Below, piece by piece: positions 22,800 through 32,929 of a DNA stretch of 64,000 bases. The notes below the pieces were generated by a model. The model ran no database searches. It worked only from the letters and a program-made list of their open reading frames with translations, and was not told the DNA's origin. This DNA is from Mucor racemosus. Its lineage: Eukaryota; Mucoromycota; Mucoromycetes; Mucorales; Mucoraceae. The position numbers and the translations under genes are program-made. The stretch is from positions 62,001 through 126,000 of the forward strand of contig JAPEHQ010000025.1 in the NCBI GenBank assembly GCA_027405735.1, given 5' to 3'. The first letter of the stretch is position 1; each line of letters begins with the position of its first letter.

Positions 22800-23530
22800 A
22801 GATAATTTTTCACCACAGCCAAACTATGCTTCCCATGGGCATAATGATCTGCACATATGGGCAGAATAGAAAATTGTGTGCAGATCGGGCAGCCCAGATG
22901 AGCAGAGCAATGACATCAAAATTTTTTAGTCCATTTACTAATAAAGTATATCAATTATAATATAATTAATGGTGAAGATAATTTGAATGATTTAAAGTAG
23001 ATGTGAGTTACTCTGATTCAACAGAATTGTCTTATGGACGACGAGATACATCAATTTAAATTTGGAGAATGAAAGAATTCTGCCCATGTTCTTCTTTTGG
23101 AAACCACATGGGAGCAACGAGAACAACCTGTTTAGCAATACTAAAAGTATTCATACCTTTGTAAATTTCTATCTGTAAGGCACAAAATCGACTGATTTAG
23201 GATTATTTTTCTTTTATCTTCCCCACTCTTACCTCAGATCTTTTATTTATGTTTAAAATTAAACTACAACAAAAAGACCAATATTTTTCATAAACTGAAA
23301 TTAAGTAGCAGGAACAAGTACATGTTTTTCCTATTGTTTATTTGGAAATGGGTTATTAATTACTAATGTTAGGGCGCGTTATATATAATATTTTTCTCGA
23401 ACAAAAAAAGCATTCAAGACTTAGTCATTTTGTTCCATCATCTACGTTATAATCAATACTTTTTTGGTCTAAAGACGATATCTACCTTCAGAAAAATTGG
23501 TGGTTATAAAAGTATGTATAGCATTGACTT
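22800..23530 (+). repeat. R3 repeat, copy a
   Basis: Starts with CACCACAGCCAAACTATGC and a short GC-richer segment with ATGGGCATAATGATCTGCAC. It matches 41,495-41,860 (reverse) and, from about 22,945, 53,454-54,590 (direct, with an LTR inserted). At 23,020 it reads GAGTTACTCTGATTCAAC uninterrupted, which shows the empty site for the LTR at 53,512. No coding content is seen. Confidence 0.7.
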
Positions 23531-24539
23531 GATTTGAATGAATTAACAAACTCATGTTAGTGTATTTTATTTATAAAAGAAATATTTGTTTCTGTTTAAT
23601 GACCAATAGTCAAGAAGAGGAAGCGAGGTGTTATCTTGTATAACACTACCAACTATCAAAGGTACACCATAACCATCACTTATTAGGTTATTAGCTTGTT
23701 GATTGATTTTACTAATAGATCAGTCTTTATAGGTCAAAAGTAAAAGCGTATTTAGTTTAAAACGCTTGAAACAATTCAATCATGCTAATTTACATGGTTT
23801 ATCATCTTTTGCTCATTCAATTGCTATATTTGATTTTAATATTATTTTGTTTATACTGCTAATCCACTCGTTCGTCCATTAGAGTTAGCGAGTTAACTCA
23901 TCATCCTTGATTAGCGTATCAATAATAACGGCTCATTATTAGCTCATGGTATGCAAAACTATTAAAAGGGGTTGTCTAATTTTAAATTTATCTGATTTAG
24001 CTGCTGATGCTAAACTAGCATCAAATTAGCTATGTTAACTCGCAATACAGTAAGGCGTTTTATTAAGTATGATGTTGGCGTTCAATGTATTTCATCTAAA
24101 TTGCATAGATAGAGATATGGCTCATGCAGAGATGATCTTTGAATGTGCGAGAGAGCTCAGATCTACTATGAACACAAAAAAAATGATCCAAATTGTGATG
24201 CTTCGTCAACCTGTACGAGGTTTTTTGTGGCGATACCTAGGGGCTCAAGTGTAATTTAGGCATTTAATTGTCAAATGTATCAAATTAAAGTAAAGTTGGT
24301 TGATTGATATAACGGATAATAAATGCAATGTCATTTATTGAATGGGTGAAGAATGTAAATGTATAAAGCAAAGCTTACTTTTGAATGAAAATACTAATTA
24401 TTCTGATTAACATTATTAATAGGCTCAAAAAGCATAGTTAAGTGCAGTCATTGCTACTAAGTCGCATAATTTGATATGCGGAAAACTCTTGAAGCATTTA
24501 TTCCTTTTTTTTTTGGCAATACTACAAATCATCGTTCAA
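23531..24539. other. Unassigned DNA within the repeat island
   Basis: No second copy of this stretch was noticed in the window. An open frame at 24,069-24,254 (61 codons, with MLRQPVRGFLWRYLGAQV at its end) looks more protein-like than its surroundings, but it has no recognisable domain. Upstream frames are broken by stops, so a decayed gene is possible. Confidence 0.35.
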
Positions 24540-25471
24540 TACGAGTGAATACTAATGAATCAGCAGAGAAAATGCAACTGGTAAAAAAATGATATCCAAT
24601 GTACATTGAGGTCAAGATTGATAAAAGGTATATTCATTGTTGTATGGTGGAAATTGCGACATTTTGCTGGATAAAAATTACAGGACCAAGATGTTGTGTT
24701 TTTCTCAGGATTTTTAAAAGGATTTAAAAGCGTGTTTTATTATCAAACTTACCTGGATGTTAAATACTCACCATATGCTATTAGTATCATCTTGTTTTTT
24801 ATTTAATTGCTGTATTATTAAAAATCAAGCTTTTCATAGCTTATAACAATGAAAATGGAACGTTTCTGATTTCAGATTGTTGACATTTATCATAAGGCGG
24901 GTTGATAATACGTTTGATACTACCGTATATGGAACCAGTCAATTTAGTTTATGGAATTTGAATGAAAATACCGCGGAAACATTTGTAACTACTACTTAAG
25001 TTGGTTCAAGTAAAGCATTGAATAAATTGGTTTGGGACAAAGAGGATAAAATGACGCCAATAGGTTTCAGTGATGGTCATGTTTATGTTTATGTTTATGA
25101 TATTATTGGAGATTCAAGATTAAAGCTCAATTTAAATTACCTCTAGCGCAATAATTATAAAGTAAGATTATATTATCATCAAATAAACTACCACACAATA
25201 TTAACATGTATAAACATTTACAGTAATAAACTTGAACCAAGTCGATACAGCATCGTAAATTCTTGAAAAGTTCTCAAGTATTATAAAATCTCTTATTTTT
25301 AAGATTTACAAGGCTTAAAAGCGGAATATTAATTTTAGAAATTATTCTTGTCCAGATCATCAATTTTGACATTTTTTTAAATTTTTTTTTCTGATTTTGC
25401 AAATCTAGAGTTAAATTCACTACCAATTGTAAAAACAAAAAATACATACATATACAGAATTTAGCGCTCTA
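24540..25471 (+). repeat. R1 repeat copy a, left half (split by Tc1 element)
   Basis: Collinear with 60,020-60,935: AAAATCAAGCTTTTCATAGC near 24,820, the dynein-like fragment at 24,901, and a terminal stretch ending GAATTTAGCGCTCTA at 25,471. The repeat resumes at 28,513 with TATTTGCTCAATAAAAAATA. The break is exactly where the transposon sits. Confidence 0.85.
24901..25116 (+). pseudogene. Captured WD-repeat gene fragment (dynein intermediate-chain-like) in R1a
   Basis: Frame +1 from 24,901 reads VDNTFDTTVYG, then SLWNLNENT, then after an in-frame stop ALNKLVWDKED and IGFSDGHVYVY. This order (LWNLN-x-D/N-T, then ALN-x-L-x-W, then G-x-S-D/E-G-x-V-x-x-YD) resembles the last WD repeats of cytoplasmic dynein intermediate chains, from memory of the family. 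The stop (TAA) and a duplicated VY pair show it is non-functional. Copies at 51,367, 60,371 and 42,548 carry the same fragment. Confidence 0.55.
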
Positions 25472-25496
25472 ACGTGCCACCAGCTTTAAATCTGTG
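25472..25496 (+). repeat. Left terminal inverted repeat of the Tc1-type element
   Basis: Begins ACGTGCCACCAGCTTTAAAT. The first 11 bases are identical to the right end, with a few mismatches after. Confidence 0.9.
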
Positions 25497-25648
25497 TAAA
25501 CCTTAATTTTGTTTCAATTTTTATTTACTTTTAAACACCGCTATTTCAGTATGCTTTTTTTTTTGGAGGCATCTCATGGCAGGTGATGTAGCTCATTTGT
25601 TATTTGAGAGATTGAGAAGTATAATAAGTTTAAACAAACATTTTATTT

Positions 25649-27724
25649 TTATAACAAATCGTTAGGAATTCTAACTTTTCTATGGGATAAATATTTTTTT
25701 TCCACAAATTTCTTAACTTCTTGGACAACTTCTCTACCGTCTCTACATTTGCTATAAGCTTCGATGTAGTCCATCGACCTTCTGAAATAACGTCTGATTT
25801 GAGTCAGGTTACCAGAGGTATCCAGAAAAGAATGGATATTTTTCTCCAGAGACTTGAACGTATAGTCACATCGCAAACGAGCTTCCCTCTTGGCAGCACC
25901 CCAGTACATTTCAATCCAATTGCATTCGCAATGGTACTTCGGGTATAATTCGAAGATGTGTCCAGATTCTTCAATTATTTCCTGCAAAGCAGATTTCTGT
26001 TGAACAAAATCAGGGCAGTTTTCCAAAAAATGACGAGCACAACAAATGGGATTGACACGTTCGGGAGCACCACAATGCAGTTTCCATTTTTGGCCTTCAA
26101 CATCATGGCCAACCCATCGTCCTCTTTCTTCTAAGATCGACTTGATTCCTTTGAAGTAACGGACCTTCTTCGTCTTGACGCATCCCTTTTTATTCGTGAT
26201 AATCTCTTTATTGTAAAAGAAAGTCTGTGGTTTCCGCAAACCAGTGGCTTTGCAGATATACCAAGTATCACGGAACTGGAACTTCTCATTTAAGGACCAC
26301 GGCTTCTCGTTTAAGGTCATGCGAGTAACCACCAGAGCATCATCAGCGAAAGCGCCATGGTTGGAGCTGTTATCGAAAAGAAAAATAGCTTGACAGTTTG
26401 GATGGAGTGCTTCAAAAAGCCCAATTGCATTTTCTTTCAGCTGTTCAACCATGTGTTTTGAAGTCCACCAACCTTCTCTGGAATCACCTGCTTTAAACAA
26501 CGTCCTAGATGACCAACTTCTGATTTTCATAGTTCCATGACAGGGACATTGGAATTCGCTTACCATTATCGAGGAACCTGGACCCTTCTTACGAATATAG
26601 TTCTCACCATCAGCCAACCACAAGTCATTTTTACCGTCATTAGCGTAGAAGGTGCTTTCATCATGGGTAACGAACACATACTTTTTTTCATAATATTCTA
26701 ATCCAACAGGTTCCAACACATCTTCTTCGTTCTCTCCTGTGTAAAAATCCATCTTTTCCATATACTGAAGCATCCTTTGTGACCAAAAATCTCTATATGC
26801 GACCACATCTTCCCGTTCATGGCCATCAAAATAGATAGTCTTTTGGTTTTTTCTATAGGCGTAACCCCATTCATGGAGATACTTGCTGATAGTAGTCTGA
26901 CTTACACATCTATCAGTAACACCTAAGATTGAAGGGACAACCACTTTGTCAATATACTCCTTGATAACGACCAAAGACCGCTCTGCAGGCTTTGTTTTGC
27001 GGATTTCTTCAAGAACAATTTGTTTTACATCAGAATCATTCAGAAAACATTTTCTTTTTGAATGGCAGCCTTGGTTATGGTTTGACAACACACCCTCACA
27101 AATGAACTCCTTGGCCCATTTAACAATTGTCATAGCACGATAAGTTACGTTGTTTTTAGGCCAGTAGATTCTAGCTGCTTTACGCGAAGCTGAAAGTGTT
27201 TTATCACCTTCAAGTCTTTTGATAAAGTAATAATTGATCGAAGAGTATCGCACAAAATTATAAGTCTCAGTTTTGCTTCCTTCATGCTTCGAGTTCATCA
27301 CCGGCTTCACAAATTCTTGAAGTTTTGGAAATGTTTCTTTTATTTGCATAATTTCTTTGTCCTTAAGACTTAATGCTTGTCGCTCTTCTACAGGAATTGC
27401 TGGGACCAGCGGAACAAAACCAAATCTCTCCAGTTTATGTCTCTCATCGACAGCTTCATTCTCCTTTTCACGTCTCCAGAGTGTCGTCCTTGAATTTTTC
27501 GAATACCAAAAAGGCCTGTTGCTTTTTCTAGTCGTGTCGACTAAAATTTCATTCACTGATCTACGGATTTCAGGATTTGAATTGCACATCTGGGCTGCAC
27601 TGTTTAATTCGGCGATGTCGGAATCAATCATCTCCCAATCTTCATTATCAACACGTATAAACTGGCTTGTATCGCTTTTTACTCTATTTTGATAAGCTTT
27701 TTTTCTAGCTGTGAGTGGAGGCAT
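25649..27724 (-). CDS. DDE transposase (fungal Tc1/mariner-like, DD153E), 691 aa
   Basis: Single intact ORF. The N-terminal ~190 residues are charged and unassigned. Residues 192-300 hold a helix-turn-helix region (VTYRAMTIVKWAKEF, then SQTTISKYLHEWGYAYRKNQ, typical of Tc1-like DNA-binding domains). The catalytic core has D355 (FVTHDESTFYAND), D451 (IFLFDNSSNHGAF) and E605 (HCECNWIEMYWGAAKR). The DN-x-x-x-H and N-x-I-E-x-x-W-x-x-x-K motifs are those of the IS630/Tc1/mariner clan. The 153-residue gap between D2 and E, containing FKGIKSILEERGRW and a Cys pair near 561-562, is far larger than the 34-41 of classic members. I recall a multicopy fungal family with this layout. It catalyses cut-and-paste transposition at TA sites. 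Confidence 0.92.
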   Translation of the reverse strand: MPPLTARKKAYQNRVKSDTSQFIRVDNEDWEMIDSDIAELNSAAQMCNSNPEIRRSVNEILVDTTRKSNRPFWYSKNSRTTLWRREKENEAVDERHKLERFGFVPLVPAIPVEERQALSLKDKEIMQIKETFPKLQEFVKPVMNSKHEGSKTETYNFVRYSSINYYFIKRLEGDKTLSASRKAARIYWPKNNVTYRAMTIVKWAKEFICEGVLSNHNQGCHSKRKCFLNDSDVKQIVLEEIRKTKPAERSLVVIKEYIDKVVVPSILGVTDRCVSQTTISKYLHEWGYAYRKNQKTIYFDGHEREDVVAYRDFWSQRMLQYMEKMDFYTGENEEDVLEPVGLEYYEKKYVFVTHDESTFYANDGKNDLWLADGENYIRKKGPGSSIMVSEFQCPCHGTMKIRSWSSRTLFKAGDSREGWWTSKHMVEQLKENAIGLFEALHPNCQAIFLFDNSSNHGAFADDALVVTRMTLNEKPWSLNEKFQFRDTWYICKATGLRKPQTFFYNKEIITNKKGCVKTKKVRYFKGIKSILEERGRWVGHDVEGQKWKLHCGAPERVNPICCARHFLENCPDFVQQKSALQEIIEESGHIFELYPKYHCECNWIEMYWGAAKREARLRCDYTFKSLEKNIHSFLDTSGNLTQIRRYFRRSMDYIEAYSKCRDGREVVQEVKKFVEKKYLSHRKVRIPNDLL

Positions 27725-27839
27725 AGTAATAAAAATTGAGTGTATAGATGATGTAAAACTTTGATCCTCCCTGAATAATTTAAATAACGGAGTATAACTT
27801 TAATTCTTTGTAGCCAAGCCTTATTTCCTACCCAAAAAT

Positions 27840-28475
27840 ATTTGCAGTACCGCCTATTTTCAACAGCTATCAGTAAAATGATTTTATAGTAAAAATAACT
27901 ATTAAAGCCATAACAATTGTTCACAAAGGTTTAAATAATGATTGTTATGGCTCTGATTTATTATATCTTTATTTTTCGGAAAGTTGATAGGTCTTGAAGA
28001 TTTTTTTTTGTAAGCTGGTGCTACGTCGATACCCCAGCTTAAAGTCTGCGAAACCACATAATATTTTCAAAGACCATCCATAAATTATTGCCATAGTAAA
28101 ATTCATCACTGCAGTTATTAAAGCTGTTATCAAAACTCTAAACAACAATTGTTATGTATCCGATTTAGTGTCTTAGTATTTTTGAGTAAGTTGATAGCGA
28201 AAATGGTGATTTCAGGTATTGCTTACGTAAGCTGGGTTTAAGGTAAGGAGGTTATGTATCACAAAGTATCCTTGTTTCAAAAGTTACCCTCACCTAAGAG
28301 CACACAGCTTAGATTTTGAAATACCGTCTATTTTCAAAGGCTATCAACAGAATGATTTTATAGTAAAATTAAGTATTCGAGCCATAACAATTGTTTACAA
28401 AGGTTTAAATAATGATTGTTATGGATTTTTTTTATTGTATCGTTAGTTTTGGGTGAGTTGATAGCTCTTGAAAAA
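27840..28475. repeat. Three subterminal imperfect repeats with palindromes
   Basis: Units at about 27,840-28,005, 28,060-28,205 and 28,320-28,475 share ACCGYCTATTTTCAA, ATGATTTTATAGTAAAA, AACAATTGTT and GAGTTGATAG-like blocks. Units 1 and 3 contain the perfect inverted repeat CCATAACAAT...ATTGTTATGG (27,908-27,917 with 27,941-27,950; 28,382-28,391 with 28,415-28,424). Unit 2 is degraded. They lie upstream of the transposase gene, a likely site for transposase binding or promoter control; that role is inferred. Confidence 0.75.
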
Positions 28476-28487
28476 AGTTAAAATTTG

Positions 28488-28512
28488 TGCAGGTTTAAAG
28501 TTGGTGGCACGT
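28488..28512 (-). repeat. Right terminal inverted repeat of the Tc1-type element
   Basis: The top strand ends AAGTTGGTGGCACGT; its reverse complement starts ACGTGCCACCAACTTTAAAC, pairing with the left end. Confidence 0.9.
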
Positions 28513-28990
28513 TATTTGCTCAATAAAAAATAACAAACCTTTTTATTGCAAAATATTGCATGAAAATCCTTTAATCAAAAATCCGTTTTTGGGGCAAAAG
28601 TACAAAGTTTCATTATTTAAAATTTAATATTAAGCTTTTATAAAATGTGTATTAGCTATGGCTACAATTTTCTCTCACAATGTAGTATATTTAAACGTCG
28701 ATTTTGGTATCAAAATTTGATTTTTCTGTTTTTTGATAAAAATCATGAGTGTTGGTAAGGGTAAAATGAGTCACCAAAAATGTCCGCTACAAAAACTGAT
28801 TTTTCAGACCATACCTCGTTAAATATAAGAAAAGTTAAAAAAACGCTTTTTTATTTAAACTGATATACCATAGTATAAGAGATTTAGTCGTTCAATCTTG
28901 TTGTGCTCCATTACAGCGTCGCTCTACGGACTCGCTTTTGCAATTTTTTAATGAATATATGATATGACCGATGACTTTCTGGTAGAAAAA
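28513..28990 (+). repeat. R1 repeat copy a, right half
   Basis: Continues the R1 sequence broken at 25,471: CAATAAAAAATAACAAACC, the ATCCGTTTTTGGGGCAAAAG block, CATGAGTGTTGGTAAGG, and the end TTTTTTAATGAAT...AATGTATGTTTCT near 28,996. Confidence 0.85.
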
Positions 28991-28996
28991 TGTATG

Positions 28997-29400
28997 TTTC
29001 TGTTGTATGCCACCAAGTACCGTATGTTATCACCTTCTACAGTATCAATACATCTTATAATCCATTGACTACTACGACATGAATGGAAGTGCAACGTATT
29101 GATATCGGATATAAGAAAATCCTAGCGCACTAAGTTTAATCCAGAAATTATCAAGAACACTTGGACCTTAATTATGACACCATCATATTACTTTATCCCA
29201 GCGGTTAATCAATCAAGTAGCTGCTATCAAATCAACATCCAAGAACATTTAGCAGCGCTGCATTAAAACAGGGCAACTCACAAGCTCTGCAAGCACGGTC
29301 AAATTATGATTGATCCATTTCAATTCATAATAGATTACTATTAAACAGATATAATGGTTTAGTAGTGCCTTACATTACATCTAATCAGGAGGACCTCAAT
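28997..29400 (+). repeat. R4 repeat, copy a
   Basis: Matches 58,290-58,690 in direct orientation: TTGTATGCCACCAAGTACC at the start, GGTTAATCAATCAAGTAGC in the middle, TTATGATTGATCCATTT near the end, with several indels. Non-coding. Confidence 0.7.
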
Positions 29401-29754
29401 GATGGTTTGACATTTCTGATCAGAATATTATTTAAATAAACAACTTTTTTCTTGTAACCGTAATCATAATATATTGTTCTACACGTGCAAACCCCTATTG
29501 TACATTTATCAATATATTGTAAGAGAGCAATTGCAACACATTTATTTTCATATATACTTGCATAGTTTCCCTTTATTTCTACAGTCCGTAAAAAAACTAT
29601 CAGCCAAATACAGTATATATTATTATAATATATTATATATAATATGTACATCTATAAATTTTGTATGAATACGACATAAATATGAGGATATCATTACTTT
29701 TGTAGTACTTTTGGAAGAGATTACACTCCATAAACTGAAATGAACTTTAATATA
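29401..29754. other. AT-rich spacer, nothing recognised
   Basis: Short overlapping frames on both strands (about 29,385-29,668) are low-complexity Tyr/Ile-rich and not credible as genes. Confidence 0.35.
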
Positions 29755-31970
29755 TATATATTAAATTTTATAACTTTTCAAAAAAATCAATTTTCATAGT
29801 GTTCAATCTTCAAAATCGGAGCATGCCCTCTTTTTTTATAGCAGACCATATGCCAAGTGCTTTTCAGAATATACTTTAGTCACCGCTATAAATATCTAGG
29901 TTAATCATATTATGCTATCTGTTCCCGAATTTATTTTATATTTCATGGAGGGCCCAAAAACACGTAAAATTCACCATTTTTTCCTTAAAAACTAGGTCTC
30001 ATTCTTCATCCCTACTCAATGTTTTTTTCATTAAATAATATCAAAAAAAAATTATATGCCAATATACTTGAGATGTTCAGCTTCAGTCTGAAAACAAGTA
30101 TCCGGGAATATCCTATTTTTTGCAGTTGGTATTAATTTTTCAGCTCTGATGTTTCAGTTTTTTACGCGTATTCCACTGATAACGAATTGAAAACTTTGAG
30201 GCTTCATATCTCTAGAAATAATTAAGCTATACTAGCACTTTTTAATAGTAAAACTTGCTTGTTTTAAAGTGCTCTATAACATATTTAAGTATAAAAAAAT
30301 TTTGAGTACTTTTATTTTTTCATTTTTTTGACATTTTTGGAGTAGATTTCAAAATATTCGTTAAATTGAACAGCACTTTTTTTACATTCATATCATCAAG
30401 CTCGTTGAGCTCTCTTAGACCTAATTTAGTTTTTTTCAAAATATTGATTTTTCGTGGAGATATCCTTAAAAATGTGCACAAAGGAATACCTTCGTTTCTA
30501 GCTTCAATTTTGCCCTTATATACCCTCATCCTAAATTCTGAATTTTAAAAAAAAATTAACAAAAATCTTGTTTTTTTCTCTACGAAAAATGCAGCTAGAC
30601 GGGTCAACAATGGCTCGATCGATAGATAATTTTGCTGCGCATTATATACGTTAATTATATTTAAAAGATGCTTATAAAAAGGGACAGGCATCTTCAAAAA
30701 ACCTTCAAAATTTTAATCAAATTTTACGCAAAATTTAATGTGAATCATTTGTCTAAATTTTGTTTAGATAGATGCAGAATTCAAAACTGTGCAAAAAACA
30801 TTTAATACGCTAAACTTACTCACTTTTTAGTTTATAGACTATTAAACAATTTTGTTTTTTGAATCATTTTTGAATCGATTTTACAGATTGATTTTGGAAC
30901 TCAGTTATTGTTGGCTTTAAGCTGTAGTAGTACGTCCCTATTATTTTGATTATCTCGACGAAAAATCAATATTTTTTGATGAAACAAGAAATACAGAGTA
31001 GGTATTAGTGTGCCCTATTTTGTAAGTATAAAAACTTAATATCTTAATTTGAGTGCCTAATTTTTACAATCGATTTTAAGTCAATTTTAGTCAATGTTAA
31101 GCCAGTGCTCTTATATTCTGGTGTTAACTCATTTATTATATTTGGACAGATATCAATAGACCATAGATTGAAGGTATGTCGCCTTTGAAGATTTGATATA
31201 ATTAGATTCAATATTGGGCACAAATATTCGAAAACCATCTGAAACCATCTGAAAACCATCTTAAATCATCTAAAACTTACTTGACAATAAAAGCCATATC
31301 TTGGCGAGTTTAGATTATATTGACTTCCAACTTTACATGAAGGTAGGTACACATATTGGATACAATGACCGTAAAAGGTAACCCCCGAAAACCACTGTGT
31401 ATTGAAAAAACTATCGCCAAAGTGCGCCTATAGTTTAATGCGCACTTTTGCTGAAAACAATTAAAAATACGATCTCTATGATGAACACTAATCCAAGTAA
31501 GCTGCAACTCTACATGGATATAAATAATAATTTTTAAGTGGCCAAATATTCAGATAGAATCAAAAAAGGTAATGCGAATAATAGTTAGACATCTTGTGCA
31601 TGTTATAATGTTAAAATTTTTGACATGAAAAATTCACAACGCGGCTTCTTTGTGTCGTTTAGCAGATATTACATTTCAAGACACTAAAAATGCTAGAAAC
31701 TTTAAAGCACTTTGATAATAATGTAAGTCTCACCTCGTAAATTGTACTCTTAATTCAGTTTATCATAATTTCAAAAACCTTCGGATTGATAGAGATATTG
31801 ATGAACGGAGAAAGCGGGAGTTTTTGTACTTGTTTGCTTGATTCGATATGACAAAGGAAAATGTGGGCAAAACTACTCAATAGTCAGAATTTAAATGGTA
31901 GTATTAGCAGAATGTCTACTGATAATTGTGCAGAGAGATCAAACTTATGCTGTAATTTCAGATTCAGTTG
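29755..31970 (-). repeat. R2 repeat, right inverted copy (longest)
   Basis: Reverse-complement partner of 20,850-22,790. Shared landmarks on the minus strand include the 65-codon frame at 31,507-31,310, the 71-codon frame at 31,259-31,044 (MVFRWFQMVFEYLCPIL versus MVFIWFQMVFEYLCPIL) and the frame at 30,529-30,320. It extends further at its 3' end (to CATAGTGTTCAATCTTC near 29,795) than the left copy, matching the copy at 40,268. Confidence 0.75.
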
Positions 31971-32524
31971 TTTACAATGAAATGTAGTTTTGCATAATAC
32001 ATATACAATCTTTGATGAATGATTAATTACATCTGATTGTACAGTGTCTAGGTATATGCTATATATTTGAAATAATAATAACAACTATAATTGAGGCAGT
32101 TGATCAACCATCAGAAAAAGCAGAAATTAGTTTTAAACATCATTGTTATTGGTGTTACTGGCAAAACATAAATAAAGAGCACGTCTAATGTTGCAGAATA
32201 TATGAGATTTGCTACATTTTGAATGCTCGTAGTATATTTCTTTTTCAAAAATGAAATCAGTACCAGCAGAAAAGATTGCTTAAATGCAAACAAACCATCG
32301 GAAGATTTGGTAGCTGTATAACCGAAACAAATTTCAAAGCAAAATCATCCAAAACAAATTCATATCCAAATTCCTGGTAGTTTTTTTTTATTTAATTGAT
32401 ATACAATATAATTTGAGCATGAACAATTTAGGGTTTCTGGGTTCCCACAGACACGCCAATGAGGATAAATATACAATGCAGCATGAACAATACTATTCCT
32501 TGACTAATTCCAGCAAACGTTACT
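31971..32524. other. Edge of the repeat island
   Basis: AT-rich with small reverse frames (31,884-32,084 and 32,111-32,293) lacking any recognisable content. It includes the 3' flank of the coiled-coil gene that follows. Confidence 0.35.
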
Positions 32525-32929
32525 TCAAACTTTGATTCTCTTTCGCATTTCCTCCTCCTCTACTTCCCCGTAATTCACCAGTCGCTTTATTTTTTTATCT
32601 ATATGATGAACTTCGTCTTTTATTCTACGATAGAGCTCCAATTTATCTTTGATTTTAAATCGTAATAGTGAACGGGTTCTTTTTATTTGGGCTCTAGTTT
32701 GTGGTAAAGCGGATTTCAATTGCCCAGCCAAGGATTTATCAGAATGTTCAAGTTGATCTAATTCAACAATTACTGCAAGTAAATCCTTCCTTGCTAATCG
32801 TAAATCATTTTGATATCTTTCCAAGTAACGAAGATCAAAAGGCGATAATGCTTGCCTTTTATTAAAAGAGGAAGAAGGCGAGGGAGATCTTTCCTTTAAA
32901 GATTCTTCTAATAAATCTGACTTCATCAT
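32525..32929 (-). CDS. Small basic coiled-coil protein, function unknown
   Basis: Single-exon 134-aa frame. The N-terminus is Ser/Pro-rich (SPSPSSSFNKRQ); from about residue 30 the chain is helical and charged with heptad-like Leu/Ile spacing (SPFDLRYLERYQNDLRLARK, then LVNYGEVEEEEMRKRIKV at the end). The even codon use, clean single frame and absence of overlap support a real gene. I do not recognise the family. It lies 660 bp downstream of, and on the same strand as, the RasGEF gene. The start could be the first or second Met. Confidence 0.6.
   Translation of the reverse strand: MMKSDLLEESLKERSPSPSSSFNKRQALSPFDLRYLERYQNDLRLARKDLLAVIVELDQLEHSDKSLAGQLKSALPQTRAQIKRTRSLLRFKIKDKLELYRRIKDEVHHIDKKIKRLVNYGEVEEEEMRKRIKV

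Larger units (their letters stand above)
25472..28512 (-). mobile_element. Intact 3,041-bp Tc1/mariner-type DNA transposon
   Basis: The left end ACGTGCCACCAGCTTTAAA and the reverse complement of the right end (ACGTGCCACCAACTTTAAA) form terminal inverted repeats of about 25 bp. The element is flanked by TA at 25,470-25,471 and 28,513-28,514. Uninterrupted R1 copies have a single TA at the same point (CTCTATTTGCTC near 60,935), so TA is a target-site duplication, the hallmark of the IS630/Tc1/mariner superfamily. It carries one long reverse-strand transposase ORF with no stop or frameshift, plus about 790 bp of non-coding DNA upstream of it. It appears complete and possibly still mobile. Confidence 0.93.

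Noticed and set aside
24069..24254. 61-codon gene in the repeat island
   Set aside because: Protein-like ending but no recognisable family, surrounding frames broken; noted only as a possible gene relic.
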